Position numbers and translations under genes: made by a program. From NCBI GenBank assembly GCA_942492825.1, contig OW818635.1, positions 1,116,001 to 1,180,000 of the forward strand: 64,000 nucleotides of DNA, read 5' to 3'. Below, piece after piece: positions 42,718 to 50,813 of the stretch. Source of the stretch: GWE2-51-13 sp942492825. Its GTDB lineage: Bacteria > Bacillota_I > Bacilli_A > Erysipelotrichales > Erysipelotrichaceae. The notes under the pieces were generated by a model. It saw only the letters and a list, made by a program, of their open reading frames with translations. It was not told the DNA's origin and made no database searches. Each line of letters opens with the position of its first letter. The stretch's first letter is position 1.

Positions 42718-43302
42718 ATGTTACGTCAAATGATCGTTATCGATTCTGAGAAATGTAACGGCTGCGGAAACTGCTTATCCGGGTGCGCCGAAGGCGCGAT
42801 CGCGATGGTCGAAGGAAAAGCACACGTTGTTCGTGAGGACTTCTGCGATGGATTGGGAGCTTGTTTACCGCTTTGTCCGACCCAAGCGATCACCTTTGAA
42901 ATGCGCGAAGCACCGGCTTTCGTCGATCCCCATACGTTGACGCAAACAATTCATTGGCCGATCCAAATCCAGTTATCTCCACTGACTTCCACGGCCTATA
43001 ACGACGCGCACCTTTTGATCAGCGCGGACTGTTGCGCGTATTGCGCGCCGTTGAGTTATCACAACTTAGCGTTAGGCAAAACCGTGTTGATCGGCTGTCC
43101 GAAACTCGATCGTGTCAATTACGCTGCCCGACTGGGTGCCATACTCAAAGCCAATACAATTCATGAGATCACGTTATTGCGTATGAATGTTCCGTGTTGT
43201 AAGTCGATGCAACTTCAACTTGAAGAGGCCATTCGTATCAGCGAAAAGACCCTAAAGTTAAATGTACTTGTCCTGGATAAGGCCGGTAACTTCGTAAAGT
43301 AA
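42718..43302 (+). CDS. 4Fe-4S ferredoxin-type protein with cysteine-rich C-terminal domain
   Basis: This 194-residue protein has two ferredoxin motifs in the first 55 residues (CNGCGNCLSGC, then CDGLGACLPLCP) for two [4Fe-4S] clusters. The C-terminal part has further Cys pairs (DCCAYCAP, GCPKLD, PCCKS). This architecture recurs in anaerobes, often beside hybrid-cluster proteins or Crp/Fnr regulators, as an electron carrier of unknown partner. GAGG 7 nt before ATG 42718 decides the start over the GTG at 42715. Its neighbours are the hemerythrin/Crp redox genes. Confidence 0.82.
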   Translation: MLRQMIVIDSEKCNGCGNCLSGCAEGAIAMVEGKAHVVREDFCDGLGACLPLCPTQAITFEMREAPAFVDPHTLTQTIHWPIQIQLSPLTSTAYNDAHLLISADCCAYCAPLSYHNLALGKTVLIGCPKLDRVNYAARLGAILKANTIHEITLLRMNVPCCKSMQLQLEEAIRISEKTLKLNVLVLDKAGNFVK

Positions 43303-43326
43303 ATATCGTAAACGATCCAAGAAAAG

Positions 43327-43359
43327 AAAACCAAAACGAAAGTTCATTTTGGTTTTTAT
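43327..43359. terminator. bidirectional terminator between ferredoxin-like and P-type ATPase genes
   Basis: AAAACCAAAA and TTTTGGTTTT form a 10-bp stem with T-rich ends on both strands; it overlaps the ATPase stop. Confidence 0.75.
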
Positions 43360-45185
43360 TTTACTCTCATGATCCGTAACGCATTCAGAATAACCGCCAA
43401 GACGCTGGCTTCATGAACCAACATCCCCACATCCATGTGGATCTTACCGATCAAGACACCGAAGATCAAAAAGAAAACCGTACCGATCGAAATGAAGATA
43501 TTCTGTTTCAGGATTTTGTTTGTGAAACGTGCAATCCGCAAAGCGCTTTCCACTTTTCGTACGTCTTCGCCCAAGATCACCACGTCGGCGGTCTTCATCG
43601 CGATTTCGCTGGCATCCGAAGAAAGCGCGATCCCGGCGTCGCTTTCGCTTAAGGCTAAAGTATCGTTGATGCCATCACCGATCATCGCGACTTTTCCGTG
43701 TTTTTTGAGTTTTACGATGATTTCCGCTTTTTCTTGCGGCAGTACTTCCGCGTGAATCGTATCGATCGATAATCCATCCAGAATCCGTTTTGCACTTTGC
43801 ATACTATCGCCCGTGATGACGTGGATCTGTTGGATAGGTTGTTTATGGAGTGCGATCAGAGAGTCTTTCGAATCCGTACGCAACGTATCTTCAATGATCA
43901 AATAACCGAATAAACTACCGTTATGACTTACATATACACAGGTCGGATGGGCTTGCGTCAATTGGTGATACGCTTCGAGTTGATCGCTTGGGAACTCCTG
44001 CGGATTCAATTTCGCCATCCGATGGTTCCCGACCGCAATTCTGCCGAAGGATCCATACGCGATGATCCCGAGTCCGGCCATGACATCCAAAGAATCCGCT
44101 TTGTGTGATACATGGATTTTTTCAAGGGTAGCTTTGATTAAAATCGCTTTTCCCAAAGCATGACTTGAGCCTTGTTCGGCGATCGACGCGAATTCCAGTA
44201 TTTTTCTTAGATTTGCTTCCTGTTCGATGATTTGTGTGACTTGTGGTTTTCCTTGCGTCAAGGTGCCGGTCTTGTCGAAGGCAAGGATACGGATCGAAGC
44301 AAGCTTTTCAATCGCTTCGCCACCTTTCACCAAGATCCCGTATTTCGCCAAGGTACCGATCCCGGTAACGATTGCGACCGGGATAGAAATGACCATGGCT
44401 CCCGGACAGGCGATGACAAGCAAGGTCAAGGCTAAGTTTATGTCCCGGGAAATGAGAAATGTGATGATCGAAAGGACGACGACGGACGGTGTGTACCAAG
44501 CCGCGAACTTTTCGATCGTGCGCTCGGTTTGCGCTTTTTTGTCTTGCGCTTCTTCCAACCGTTTGACGATGTTTCCAAACACCGTCGTTTCGCCGATGCG
44601 TTGCGTCTTCACTTCCAGATACCCATCCACAAGGATGGTCGATGCATAAACCGATTCCCCGATTGTTTTATCGACGCCCAACGGTTCGCCGGTGATCTGA
44701 GCTTGGTCGACGGTGGCCGATCCATGGGTGATTTCCCCATCGACCGGAATCCGATTCCCTGCCTTAATCACGACGATGTCCCCTTCGATCAGATCTTCGA
44801 TGGCGACTTCTTCTTGGATCCCGTCACGAATCCGTATCGCGGTTTGTGGGGCGAGTTTGAGTAACGCCTCAATGGCGGAACGGGTCTTGCGGATCGTGCG
44901 GGATTCGAGAAAGGCTCCGAACAGAAACAGAAATGAAACGATCGCAGCTTCGGAGTACTCACCCAAAAACAACGCGCCGGTTACCGCGATCGTCACCAAG
45001 AGTTCGATCGACGCCATTTTGAAAAGTAGAGCACCGTACGCTTTGCGTGCGATCGGCACCAAGGCGATGCTCGCGCCTATGGCTAAAAGAAATGAGGTAT
45101 TTTGAGTCGGGAAGAAGAAGCCAATCAGCCAATGACTGATCAGTAAAATTCCGGATAGAAACATCGGTATATCTTGTTTATGCAT
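43356..45185 (-). CDS. heavy-metal P1B-type ATPase with CPG transmembrane motif
   Basis: This 609-residue ATPase has TGE (165-167), the phosphorylated Asp304 in DKTGTLT, GDGIND (503-508) and a HEASVLAVILNALR tail like Zn/Cd-exporting P1B-2 pumps, including an M-D-V-G near 584. The membrane metal motif is C260-P-G, not CPC, CPH or SPC, so its metal is unclear. No N-terminal HMA domain is present; a separate HMA protein is encoded just upstream. It lies in the Crp/Fnr-controlled hemerythrin operon, so redox- or iron-linked metal export is possible. Confidence 0.85.
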   Translation of the reverse strand: MHKQDIPMFLSGILLISHWLIGFFFPTQNTSFLLAIGASIALVPIARKAYGALLFKMASIELLVTIAVTGALFLGEYSEAAIVSFLFLFGAFLESRTIRKTRSAIEALLKLAPQTAIRIRDGIQEEVAIEDLIEGDIVVIKAGNRIPVDGEITHGSATVDQAQITGEPLGVDKTIGESVYASTILVDGYLEVKTQRIGETTVFGNIVKRLEEAQDKKAQTERTIEKFAAWYTPSVVVLSIITFLISRDINLALTLLVIACPGAMVISIPVAIVTGIGTLAKYGILVKGGEAIEKLASIRILAFDKTGTLTQGKPQVTQIIEQEANLRKILEFASIAEQGSSHALGKAILIKATLEKIHVSHKADSLDVMAGLGIIAYGSFGRIAVGNHRMAKLNPQEFPSDQLEAYHQLTQAHPTCVYVSHNGSLFGYLIIEDTLRTDSKDSLIALHKQPIQQIHVITGDSMQSAKRILDGLSIDTIHAEVLPQEKAEIIVKLKKHGKVAMIGDGINDTLALSESDAGIALSSDASEIAMKTADVVILGEDVRKVESALRIARFTNKILKQNIFISIGTVFFLIFGVLIGKIHMDVGMLVHEASVLAVILNALRIMRVK

Positions 45186-45200
45186 GGAAGATCTCCTTTG

Positions 45201-45224
45201 AAAAAGAAAGCTTACGCTTTCTTT
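45201..45224 (-). terminator. weak intra-operon terminator between HMA and ATPase genes
   Basis: AAAGAAAGC and GCTTTCTTT (9 bp, 4-nt loop) followed by TTTTC, overlapping the HMA stop. The ATPase SD AAAGGAG follows at once, so it can modulate ATPase expression. Confidence 0.6.
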
Positions 45225-45430
45225 GACTCTAAGACACGATAACCTAAGCGATGGATACGATCGATCAAAAGCGTCACATCCACCGTATCTTCAAACGAAA
45301 CATTGACTTTACTGGAAGTGAACGAAACATTCGCTTCCGTGACACCGTTGACGGCTTTGAGTACCGTCTCGATTTTTTTAGCACAGGTCGGACACGATAA
45401 AGGTCCTAATTGAAATACCCGTTTCTGCAT
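45212..45430 (-). CDS. heavy-metal-associated (HMA) domain protein
   Basis: This 72-residue single HMA domain has LSCPTCAKKIE with the metal-binding C-x2-C, and the ferredoxin-like beta-alpha-beta pattern. It acts as a soluble metallochaperone or as the detached N-terminal domain of the ATPase encoded next. GGAG precedes the ATG at 45430, and it starts 1 nt after the DUF438 gene. The CPTC replaces the common MTCxxC motif start. Confidence 0.88.
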   Translation of the reverse strand: MQKRVFQLGPLSCPTCAKKIETVLKAVNGVTEANVSFTSSKVNVSFEDTVDVTLLIDRIHRLGYRVLESKKA

Positions 45431-45431
45431 G

Positions 45432-46595
45432 TTATTCTCCGACCAGACGTTTTTCGCCTTGGAGAGCTTGGATCTCCGCGATATCCATCGTGACTTCCAA
45501 AACACCGAGGAATTCGTTGTTTTTACGGACGGCATAGTAGCGAATCAAGACGAACTTCGGTCCCATATGGATCCAGAAATCTTCATGGTCTTTCTTGCCC
45601 GAACGCAAATCCGCGACGATCGATTCGACCACGTGGACGGACTGCGGGGGATGGCAATTCTTGACTTCGCGACCGATGACGGTTTTCGGACGGGCGAAGA
45701 TGCGATCTTTCCCTTGCGAGACATACTTCACGATGTTATTCGCATCGACGAAGGTAATGTCCATCGGGAGTGTATTCAATAATGCGTCGGCTTCCATGAA
45801 GGACAATTTGCCTAAACTCATGGGAATCTCGCCTTCAAGGACTTCCTCGACGGTTTCGGGTTCTAGATAATCGCCGCTATTTTCCGACTTGACGGCTGCG
45901 TTGACTTGTTTCCAGTCCTCTTCACGCATAAAGTCACGCAACATCGGGAATAAAATCTTGTCTTCTTTGTCACACATTTCCAAGATCATATCGACGGTGG
46001 CCAAGAATTGGTCTTTGATGCTATCGATGGTCGAATCTTCCGCCGCGATCAAAGTTTTCACCTTACGCAAGGCGGCACGGATGTTATTGTCGACGCCCCA
46101 CATGACTTTCGGAGGTGCGGTGATACCGTTCTTTTCTAAGAACGGAAACAGGATGTTTTCTTTTTTCGCGTAGTGTTGTTCGACATCCATCAACCGTTCC
46201 AACCGTTCTCCTAAGTGTAATTTCACTTTTTGAAGATCGTTGGGTTTGGCGGTACGAATGTGATCGATTTCATCAACGACATATTGACGCAATTCCGCGT
46301 TGAACTCTTCGAAATCCTTCAACGGATTGACCGTCATCACATCGTCATGCATTTCCTGGACCGACCCTTCGAAGATCGATGCATGGATATCGCAGAGATA
46401 TTGGATCTCTTCGACTTCCGTTCCTTCCATGATCAAGTTACGTTCCATCTCGGCGATTTCGGCACCGGTGACGTATCGGAAATGTTCTTTAAAGTCGGCT
46501 TTCACGGTTTCGGGATCTTCACCGTGGTGGAGACGTTGGATTAATTCTTTGAGCTTCTGTTGACGGAATTTCTGGTTATCGATGATTTCACTCAT
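45432..46595 (-). CDS. DUF438 / hemerythrin HHE / PAS domain protein
   Basis: This 387-residue protein has an N-terminal DUF438 helix bundle (about 1-85), a hemerythrin-like HHE domain (about 90-240; HYAKKENILFPFL and CDKEDKILFPML contain the diiron His/Glu) and a C-terminal PAS domain (about 275-385; TFVDANNIVKYVS). Such proteins sense or scavenge O2 or NO. It is the first gene of an operon with the HMA protein and P-type ATPase, behind a Crp/Fnr-type site and a -10 without a -35. Confidence 0.88.
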   Translation of the reverse strand: MSEIIDNQKFRQQKLKELIQRLHHGEDPETVKADFKEHFRYVTGAEIAEMERNLIMEGTEVEEIQYLCDIHASIFEGSVQEMHDDVMTVNPLKDFEEFNAELRQYVVDEIDHIRTAKPNDLQKVKLHLGERLERLMDVEQHYAKKENILFPFLEKNGITAPPKVMWGVDNNIRAALRKVKTLIAAEDSTIDSIKDQFLATVDMILEMCDKEDKILFPMLRDFMREEDWKQVNAAVKSENSGDYLEPETVEEVLEGEIPMSLGKLSFMEADALLNTLPMDITFVDANNIVKYVSQGKDRIFARPKTVIGREVKNCHPPQSVHVVESIVADLRSGKKDHEDFWIHMGPKFVLIRYYAVRKNNEFLGVLEVTMDIAEIQALQGEKRLVGE

Positions 46596-46621
46596 GGGAT
46601 AGCCCTCCTTCTTACAAGGGT

Positions 46622-46664
46622 AGTATAGTCGATTTCCCCAAAAGAAAATGTGATAATCATCACA
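46622..46664 (-). promoter_or_regulatory. Crp/Fnr-dependent promoter of the hemerythrin operon
   Basis: TGTGAT-N4-ATCACA (46649-46664) is a dyad of the Crp/Fnr class. The -10 TATACT is at 46627-46622 and no -35 is present (CATTTT). With the start near 46615 the dyad is centred at about -41.5, the class II activator position. The regulator gene ends 10 nt upstream of it. Confidence 0.75.
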
Positions 46665-46673
46665 CTTTCGACT

Positions 46674-47351
46674 TCATTTGATGAGGATGCGTTTGCTTTG
46701 AAGGAGGACGATCTTTCCTTCGTCGACCAACTGCGCAAACCGACGACTGACAGTTTCGCGGGTCAGTCCTAAGCGGTTTCCGATTTCTTCGCGGGTCATC
46801 GGCAATTTCAACAGAATTCCCTCCTCGGTTTTCGTTCCGTAATCCCGACCGAATTCTTTTAAGAGTTCATAGACCCGCTCTTCGGCCGTAAACGAGGTCA
46901 TCGCCACCATGGAGTGTTCCAAGCTATCCAAGCGGACAGCCAGTTCGCGGATCATGTCCAGGGCGATTTCGGGATGTTCCTTTAAGAAAGGTTCGAAAGA
47001 CTTACTGTGGATGCGACAGATTCCCGTATCTTCCAAAGCCTCCAGAGTATAGTGTATAGGTGATGGTGAAAACAAGGTGTGTTCGCCGAAGAAGTCACCT
47101 TGGGAGAAAAGGTAAAGGATTTGTTGCTTCCCTTGGATTCCGTTGGTATAGGCTTTGAGACGACCGCGGTTGACGATACCAAGGAAATCAAGGGTCGAAC
47201 CTTCCGCTAAAAGGACATCGCCTTTATTCAACTGGATGCGCTCGACCAGACCCAAGACTTGGATCCGTTGGGCATCATTCAAACTACGAAACATCGGAAC
47301 CCGTGTCACGCAGGAAATCCCGACGCAACGTTCGCACACGCGTACCGGCAT
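46674..47351 (-). CDS. Crp/Fnr-family transcriptional regulator with N-terminal cysteines
   Basis: This 225-residue protein has a cyclic-nucleotide-binding-like barrel (about 20-135; FSQGDFFGEHTLF), a dimer helix and a winged HTH (TREEIGNRLGLTRETVSRRF). The N-terminus has C-x2-C-x4-C (CERCVGISC), and a further Cys lies in TGICRIH; these could hold an iron-sulfur cluster as in Fnr. It starts right after the fumarase beta stop and so lies in the fumarase transcript. Activation of the next operon through the adjacent TGTGAT dyad is the likely job. Confidence 0.88.
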   Translation of the reverse strand: MPVRVCERCVGISCVTRVPMFRSLNDAQRIQVLGLVERIQLNKGDVLLAEGSTLDFLGIVNRGRLKAYTNGIQGKQQILYLFSQGDFFGEHTLFSPSPIHYTLEALEDTGICRIHSKSFEPFLKEHPEIALDMIRELAVRLDSLEHSMVAMTSFTAEERVYELLKEFGRDYGTKTEEGILLKLPMTREEIGNRLGLTRETVSRRFAQLVDEGKIVLLQSKRILIK

Positions 47352-47894
47352 TTACTTTACCCCGACCGCAAAGGCATCGTAACGATCGTTGCCTTTCGCG
47401 TCGATGATGACGGTGACCGGAAAGTCTTCGACAGTCAACTTGCGGATCGCTTCGCTTTGGAGTTGTGGATACGCGATTATTTCGACCGCTTTCACACAGG
47501 TCGCATACCGCGCCCCGGCACCACCGATGGCACCGAGATAGACGGCTTCATATTGTTTCATGCATTGTTTGACTGCGAGATTGCGTTGTCCTTTTCCGAT
47601 CGTGACACGCAATCCTTGTTCGATCAACTGCGGTGTGATCGCATCCATGCGGCCTGCCGTGGTTGGTCCGATCGAACCGATGATTTCACCTTCTGCCGTT
47701 GGTGACGGTCCGGCATAGTAAAGGCACGTCGAATGTAGATCGAAGGGTAAAGTTTCACCATTCTTTAGCGCTTGCGCCAATTTCAAATGGGCTGCATCAC
47801 GGGCGGTATACATCACTCCGCTTAAGAGGATGTTTTCGCCACATACCAGCGACAAGCGATCGGCTTCGCTTAACGGTAAAGTAAATGAACGCAT
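47352..47894 (-). CDS. fumB: class I fumarate hydratase, beta subunit
   Basis: This 180-residue protein matches the C-terminal (beta) domain of two-subunit class I fumarases/tartrate dehydratases: GVMYTARDAAH, YYAGPSP, GSIGPTTAGRMD and GAIGGAGA. Together with the alpha subunit it hydrates fumarate to malate using an oxygen-labile [4Fe-4S] cluster. It begins directly after the alpha gene and ends where the Crp/Fnr gene starts. Confidence 0.9.
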   Translation of the reverse strand: MRSFTLPLSEADRLSLVCGENILLSGVMYTARDAAHLKLAQALKNGETLPFDLHSTCLYYAGPSPTAEGEIIGSIGPTTAGRMDAITPQLIEQGLRVTIGKGQRNLAVKQCMKQYEAVYLGAIGGAGARYATCVKAVEIIAYPQLQSEAIRKLTVEDFPVTVIIDAKGNDRYDAFAVGVK

Positions 47895-48740
47895 TTAGAA
47901 CACTCCTTTACTATGACGCGACACATGGCAGCCGACATTGATGGCGACCGGCAGTCCCGCGATATGGGTAGGATAGGTTTCAATAGCGACATTCAAACAC
48001 GTGGTGTTGCCACCCAAGCCTTGCGGACCATAGTCCGTCGCATTCAACATGTCCATTAAATCTGCTTCGAGCGCCGCATAGCGCGGATCGGGATGAGGTT
48101 GTCCGATCGTACGCAAACAGGCATGCTTGGCGATTTTCGCCGCGACATCCATCGTACCCCCGATTCCAATTCCCAAAATCATCGGCAGACAGGCATTCGG
48201 CGCCGCTAAGCGAGCGGTCTCCATGACCGCTTGCTTGACGCCTTCGATGCCATCGCCCGGCGTCAACATCACTATCCGTGACATATTTTCCGAACCGAAT
48301 CCCTTGGTTAAGATTTCCAGTTCAAAGGTATCTCCGTCGACCAAATCGACATGTAAGATGCATGGTGTATTGTCTAAGCTATTGCGACGGTCAAACAACG
48401 GATCCTTGACGACCGATTTCCGCAAGAAATGATCGCCGTAGGCTTGTTTCACGGCGTTATCCAACGCTTCTTTTAGATTCCCATTGATTAATCTTACTTC
48501 TTGGCCAAGCTTCGCAAAGAACACGACCATTCCCGTATCCTGACACAAGGGAATGTGTCGACGCGAAGCGATCTCCTCATTCTCCAACAGTACGCCCAAG
48601 ATATCCTTGGCGGACGGATTTTGTTCGTTCTGAAAAGCTTGGGTTAAACTTTCTTTCACATCACTCGGATAAGCGAACGCGAGCTTGGCCAGTTCTTGAG
48701 TGGCGAAGTTCGCGATGATTTGGACATCGATTTCACGCAT
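47895..48740 (-). CDS. fumA: class I fumarate hydratase, alpha subunit
   Basis: This 281-residue alpha subunit has CQDTG (first cluster Cys), a GSENMSR segment (FGSENMSRI) and the later Cys in NACLPMILGIGIGG and NVGCH, which bind the [4Fe-4S] cluster. It is oxygen-labile, in line with an anaerobe, and malate/fumarate is used in fermentation. An RNA leader with promoter, pseudoknot-like fold and terminator lies just upstream. The SD is weak (GAGGTG, 6 nt before ATG). Confidence 0.9.
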   Translation of the reverse strand: MREIDVQIIANFATQELAKLAFAYPSDVKESLTQAFQNEQNPSAKDILGVLLENEEIASRRHIPLCQDTGMVVFFAKLGQEVRLINGNLKEALDNAVKQAYGDHFLRKSVVKDPLFDRRNSLDNTPCILHVDLVDGDTFELEILTKGFGSENMSRIVMLTPGDGIEGVKQAVMETARLAAPNACLPMILGIGIGGTMDVAAKIAKHACLRTIGQPHPDPRYAALEADLMDMLNATDYGPQGLGGNTTCLNVAIETYPTHIAGLPVAINVGCHVSRHSKGVF

Positions 48741-48786
48741 AGGGCACCTCTTCGTATCTCTACTTTACCATAAATCCAAGAATAAA

Positions 48787-48871
48787 ATGGAAAAGAACTC
48801 CTTCCGAAGTTCTTTAGCGTGCTGCTGAATGTTACGTGGTGTCAGCCCACCCGGGTTGCACGATGCCCTTC
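48787..48871 (-). ncRNA. structured leader or small RNA upstream of fumarase, ending in a terminator
   Basis: Minus-strand bases 48871-48787 can form an outer stem CGTGC/GCACG (48862-48858 with 48822-48818). Inside it is an H-type pseudoknot: GTGG/CCAC (48850-48847 with 48839-48836) and GCTGA/TCAGC (48846-48842 with 48828-48824). A terminator follows, AAAGAACT/AGTTCTTT with TTTTCC (48815-48787 region). A promoter is directly upstream. I recognise no known riboswitch family. Confidence 0.6.
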
Positions 48872-48877
48872 TTTCAC

Positions 48878-48906
48878 AGTATAGATTCAGTGTGAAACGA
48901 TTTCAA
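48878..48906 (-). promoter_or_regulatory. promoter of the fumarase leader RNA
   Basis: TTGAAA (48906-48901), 17-nt spacer, TATACT (48883-48878) on the minus strand, overlapping the msrB stop. One of the best promoters in the window. Confidence 0.7.
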
Positions 48907-49337
48907 TCTTTACTCTTGGCGAAAATCCGAACATATTCGCCATATCCTTCGCTTTCCATTTTCTCATACGGCACAAAGCGTAACGAAGCCGAGTTGATAC
49001 AATAGCGCAAACCACCTTTGTCTTTGGGTCCGTCATTGAAGAGATGTCCCAAATGGCTGTCCGCATCTTTTGAGCGTACTTCCGTTCGGATCATGAAATG
49101 ACTGACATCAGTTTTCGATACGATTTGCTTGGGATCGATAGGCTTGGTGAAGCTAGGCCACCCGCAATGCGAATCGAATTTATCCAAACTTGAAAATAAC
49201 ACTTCGCCGGAAACGATATCCACGTAAATGCCACGTTCGAAATGATCGTGATACTCATTTTCGAAGGGACGTTCGGTGGCGTTGTGTTGGGTGACTTGAA
49301 TCTGTAGGGGGGTTAAGTGATCGAGTTTCTTTTCCAT
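48903..49337 (-). CDS. msrB: peptide-methionine (R)-S-oxide reductase
   Basis: This 144-residue MsrB has DSHCGWPSFTKP, HLGHLFNDGP and the catalytic Cys in RYCINSASL. The two CxxC pairs that bind zinc in many MsrB proteins are absent. It repairs oxidised methionine, fitting the neighbouring oxidative-stress genes. CGGAGG precedes the ATG at 49337; the longer frame has no site. It lies upstream of, and separate from, the fumarase leader. Confidence 0.93.
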   Translation of the reverse strand: MEKKLDHLTPLQIQVTQHNATERPFENEYHDHFERGIYVDIVSGEVLFSSLDKFDSHCGWPSFTKPIDPKQIVSKTDVSHFMIRTEVRSKDADSHLGHLFNDGPKDKGGLRYCINSASLRFVPYEKMESEGYGEYVRIFAKSKD

Positions 49338-49383
49338 AAGTTCCTCCGATTTCAGTATAGGAAAGTGTGATGCAAAGACAAAG

Positions 49384-49406
49384 GAAAATGACCCAAAACG
49401 GGTCAT
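49384..49406 (-). terminator. terminator of the two-component operon
   Basis: ATGACCC and GGGTCAT (7 bp, 5-nt loop) followed by TTTTCC on the minus strand. Confidence 0.75.
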
Positions 49407-49424
49407 CTTTGACTGTATCGGTAA

Positions 49425-50813
49425 TTAGATCGGTAACCCAACGATAAACTTGCACCCTTCCCCGACCTTACTTTCGCAAACCACGGTACCGCCATGTTCC
49501 GCAATGATTTTCTTGACGATCGACAATCCCAATCCGGTGGTTCCGGATGTCGGATCGGCGGTCACGAATCGATCGAAGATGGCCGTTTGAAGTGAAGGGT
49601 CCAATCCTTGACTTTCATCGGAGATCACAAAGAAGCAAGTTTGATTTTCGGTATACGCTTTGATGGTAATCGTGGTCCCGGCTTTGTTATGCTTGACGAC
49701 ATTCTCCAACATATTGTTTAAGGCACGATCCATCCATCGCGAATCGAACTTCAAAAGAAGCATTTCTTCCGGGATCTCGATCAGATAATCGAATCCTTCT
49801 TTCTCGAAGATCGGAATATGATTGGCGACGACTTTACGCAAATATTCATAGAAATCCAACTCTTTCTTGTCCAACGCGAAGCGTCCGCTTTCGATCGTCG
49901 AGAGATCAAACAATTGATCGATCAAGTTCTTCGCCCTTAATCCATGGTGATGAATTGTCGACGCGAATTTACGTCGTTGGTCTTCTTCGATCGTATCTTG
50001 GTCTAGGATTTCCGAAAACCCCAGCATCACCGCCAAAGGATTGCGTAAATCATGCGAGATATCCAGAATGAGTTGTTGGCGCTGATGTTCCGCTTCCTTG
50101 AGTTCTTCGTCTTTCCGCTGGATTTCCGTCGTCATCTCATTGAATAACCCCGCCACTTCCTCGAATTCCCGCGAAGCTTTGAGGTTGACGCGATGCGAGT
50201 AGTCTCCCTTTTTCACATGTGTCAGGGCTTCTTTCATGGCGTTGATCGGTTTCAAGAACTGAAGCGACGTAAACTTGGAAAGTGCGAACACCCCCAGTGA
50301 TAATAGCAGCACAACCATAATGGTCAAAAAGAACACGACGCTTTCGACTTTCTGCCGGTCGACCGAAGAAAACAAACGGTTGACAACGATTCCGAACTCG
50401 ATCCGCAGGGATGTTGGAAAAATTACAAACACCCATCCTTCAAGAACTTCGGAATAATAGGTATTGATACTGTAGGGTGTCCCGCTCCGTTTCGAATCGA
50501 TCAAAAACTTGGTGAAAGATGAATTGTCGAACTGTCCAAACTCGAAGGGATGGATCCCACCAAGATGAGTTCCTCTCAGACTCTTATCAACGAAGTAGAC
50601 CGCTCCGTTATGCGTCGCGATTTCCTCGATCAACATCGGATCCAACGAAGATTCCGCCACCTCTTGTGCGGGATATTGATCTTTGACCAAGTTGCCGGCC
50701 AACATATGGTTGGAGAAGTCGGTCAGAATAAAAAAGAGAAAAAAGACGATCACTACCACAAACAACATAAATAGATAATTGAAAACCAACTGGCTTCGAA
50801 CTTTCGTTCTCAT
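49425..50813 (-). CDS. membrane sensor histidine kinase
   Basis: This 462-residue kinase has two membrane segments (about 10-31 and 155-180) enclosing a roughly 120-residue external sensor, HAMP (about 180-235), HisKA with DISHDLRNPL and an HATPase domain with NNMLENVVKHN and GTTGLGLSIVKK. It overlaps the response-regulator gene by ATGA. Signal unknown; the divergent genes encode membrane and cell-envelope-type enzymes. Confidence 0.92.
   Translation of the reverse strand: MRTKVRSQLVFNYLFMLFVVVIVFFLFFILTDFSNHMLAGNLVKDQYPAQEVAESSLDPMLIEEIATHNGAVYFVDKSLRGTHLGGIHPFEFGQFDNSSFTKFLIDSKRSGTPYSINTYYSEVLEGWVFVIFPTSLRIEFGIVVNRLFSSVDRQKVESVVFFLTIMVVLLLSLGVFALSKFTSLQFLKPINAMKEALTHVKKGDYSHRVNLKASREFEEVAGLFNEMTTEIQRKDEELKEAEHQRQQLILDISHDLRNPLAVMLGFSEILDQDTIEEDQRRKFASTIHHHGLRAKNLIDQLFDLSTIESGRFALDKKELDFYEYLRKVVANHIPIFEKEGFDYLIEIPEEMLLLKFDSRWMDRALNNMLENVVKHNKAGTTITIKAYTENQTCFFVISDESQGLDPSLQTAIFDRFVTADPTSGTTGLGLSIVKKIIAEHGGTVVCESKVGEGCKFIVGLPI

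Noticed and set aside
48840..48857. T-box-like GGGTGG...ACC sequence in the fumarase leader
   Set aside because: Lacks the full AGGGTGGNACCGCG core, a specifier stem and a tRNA-synthetase or amino-acid gene; treated as an unassigned structure.
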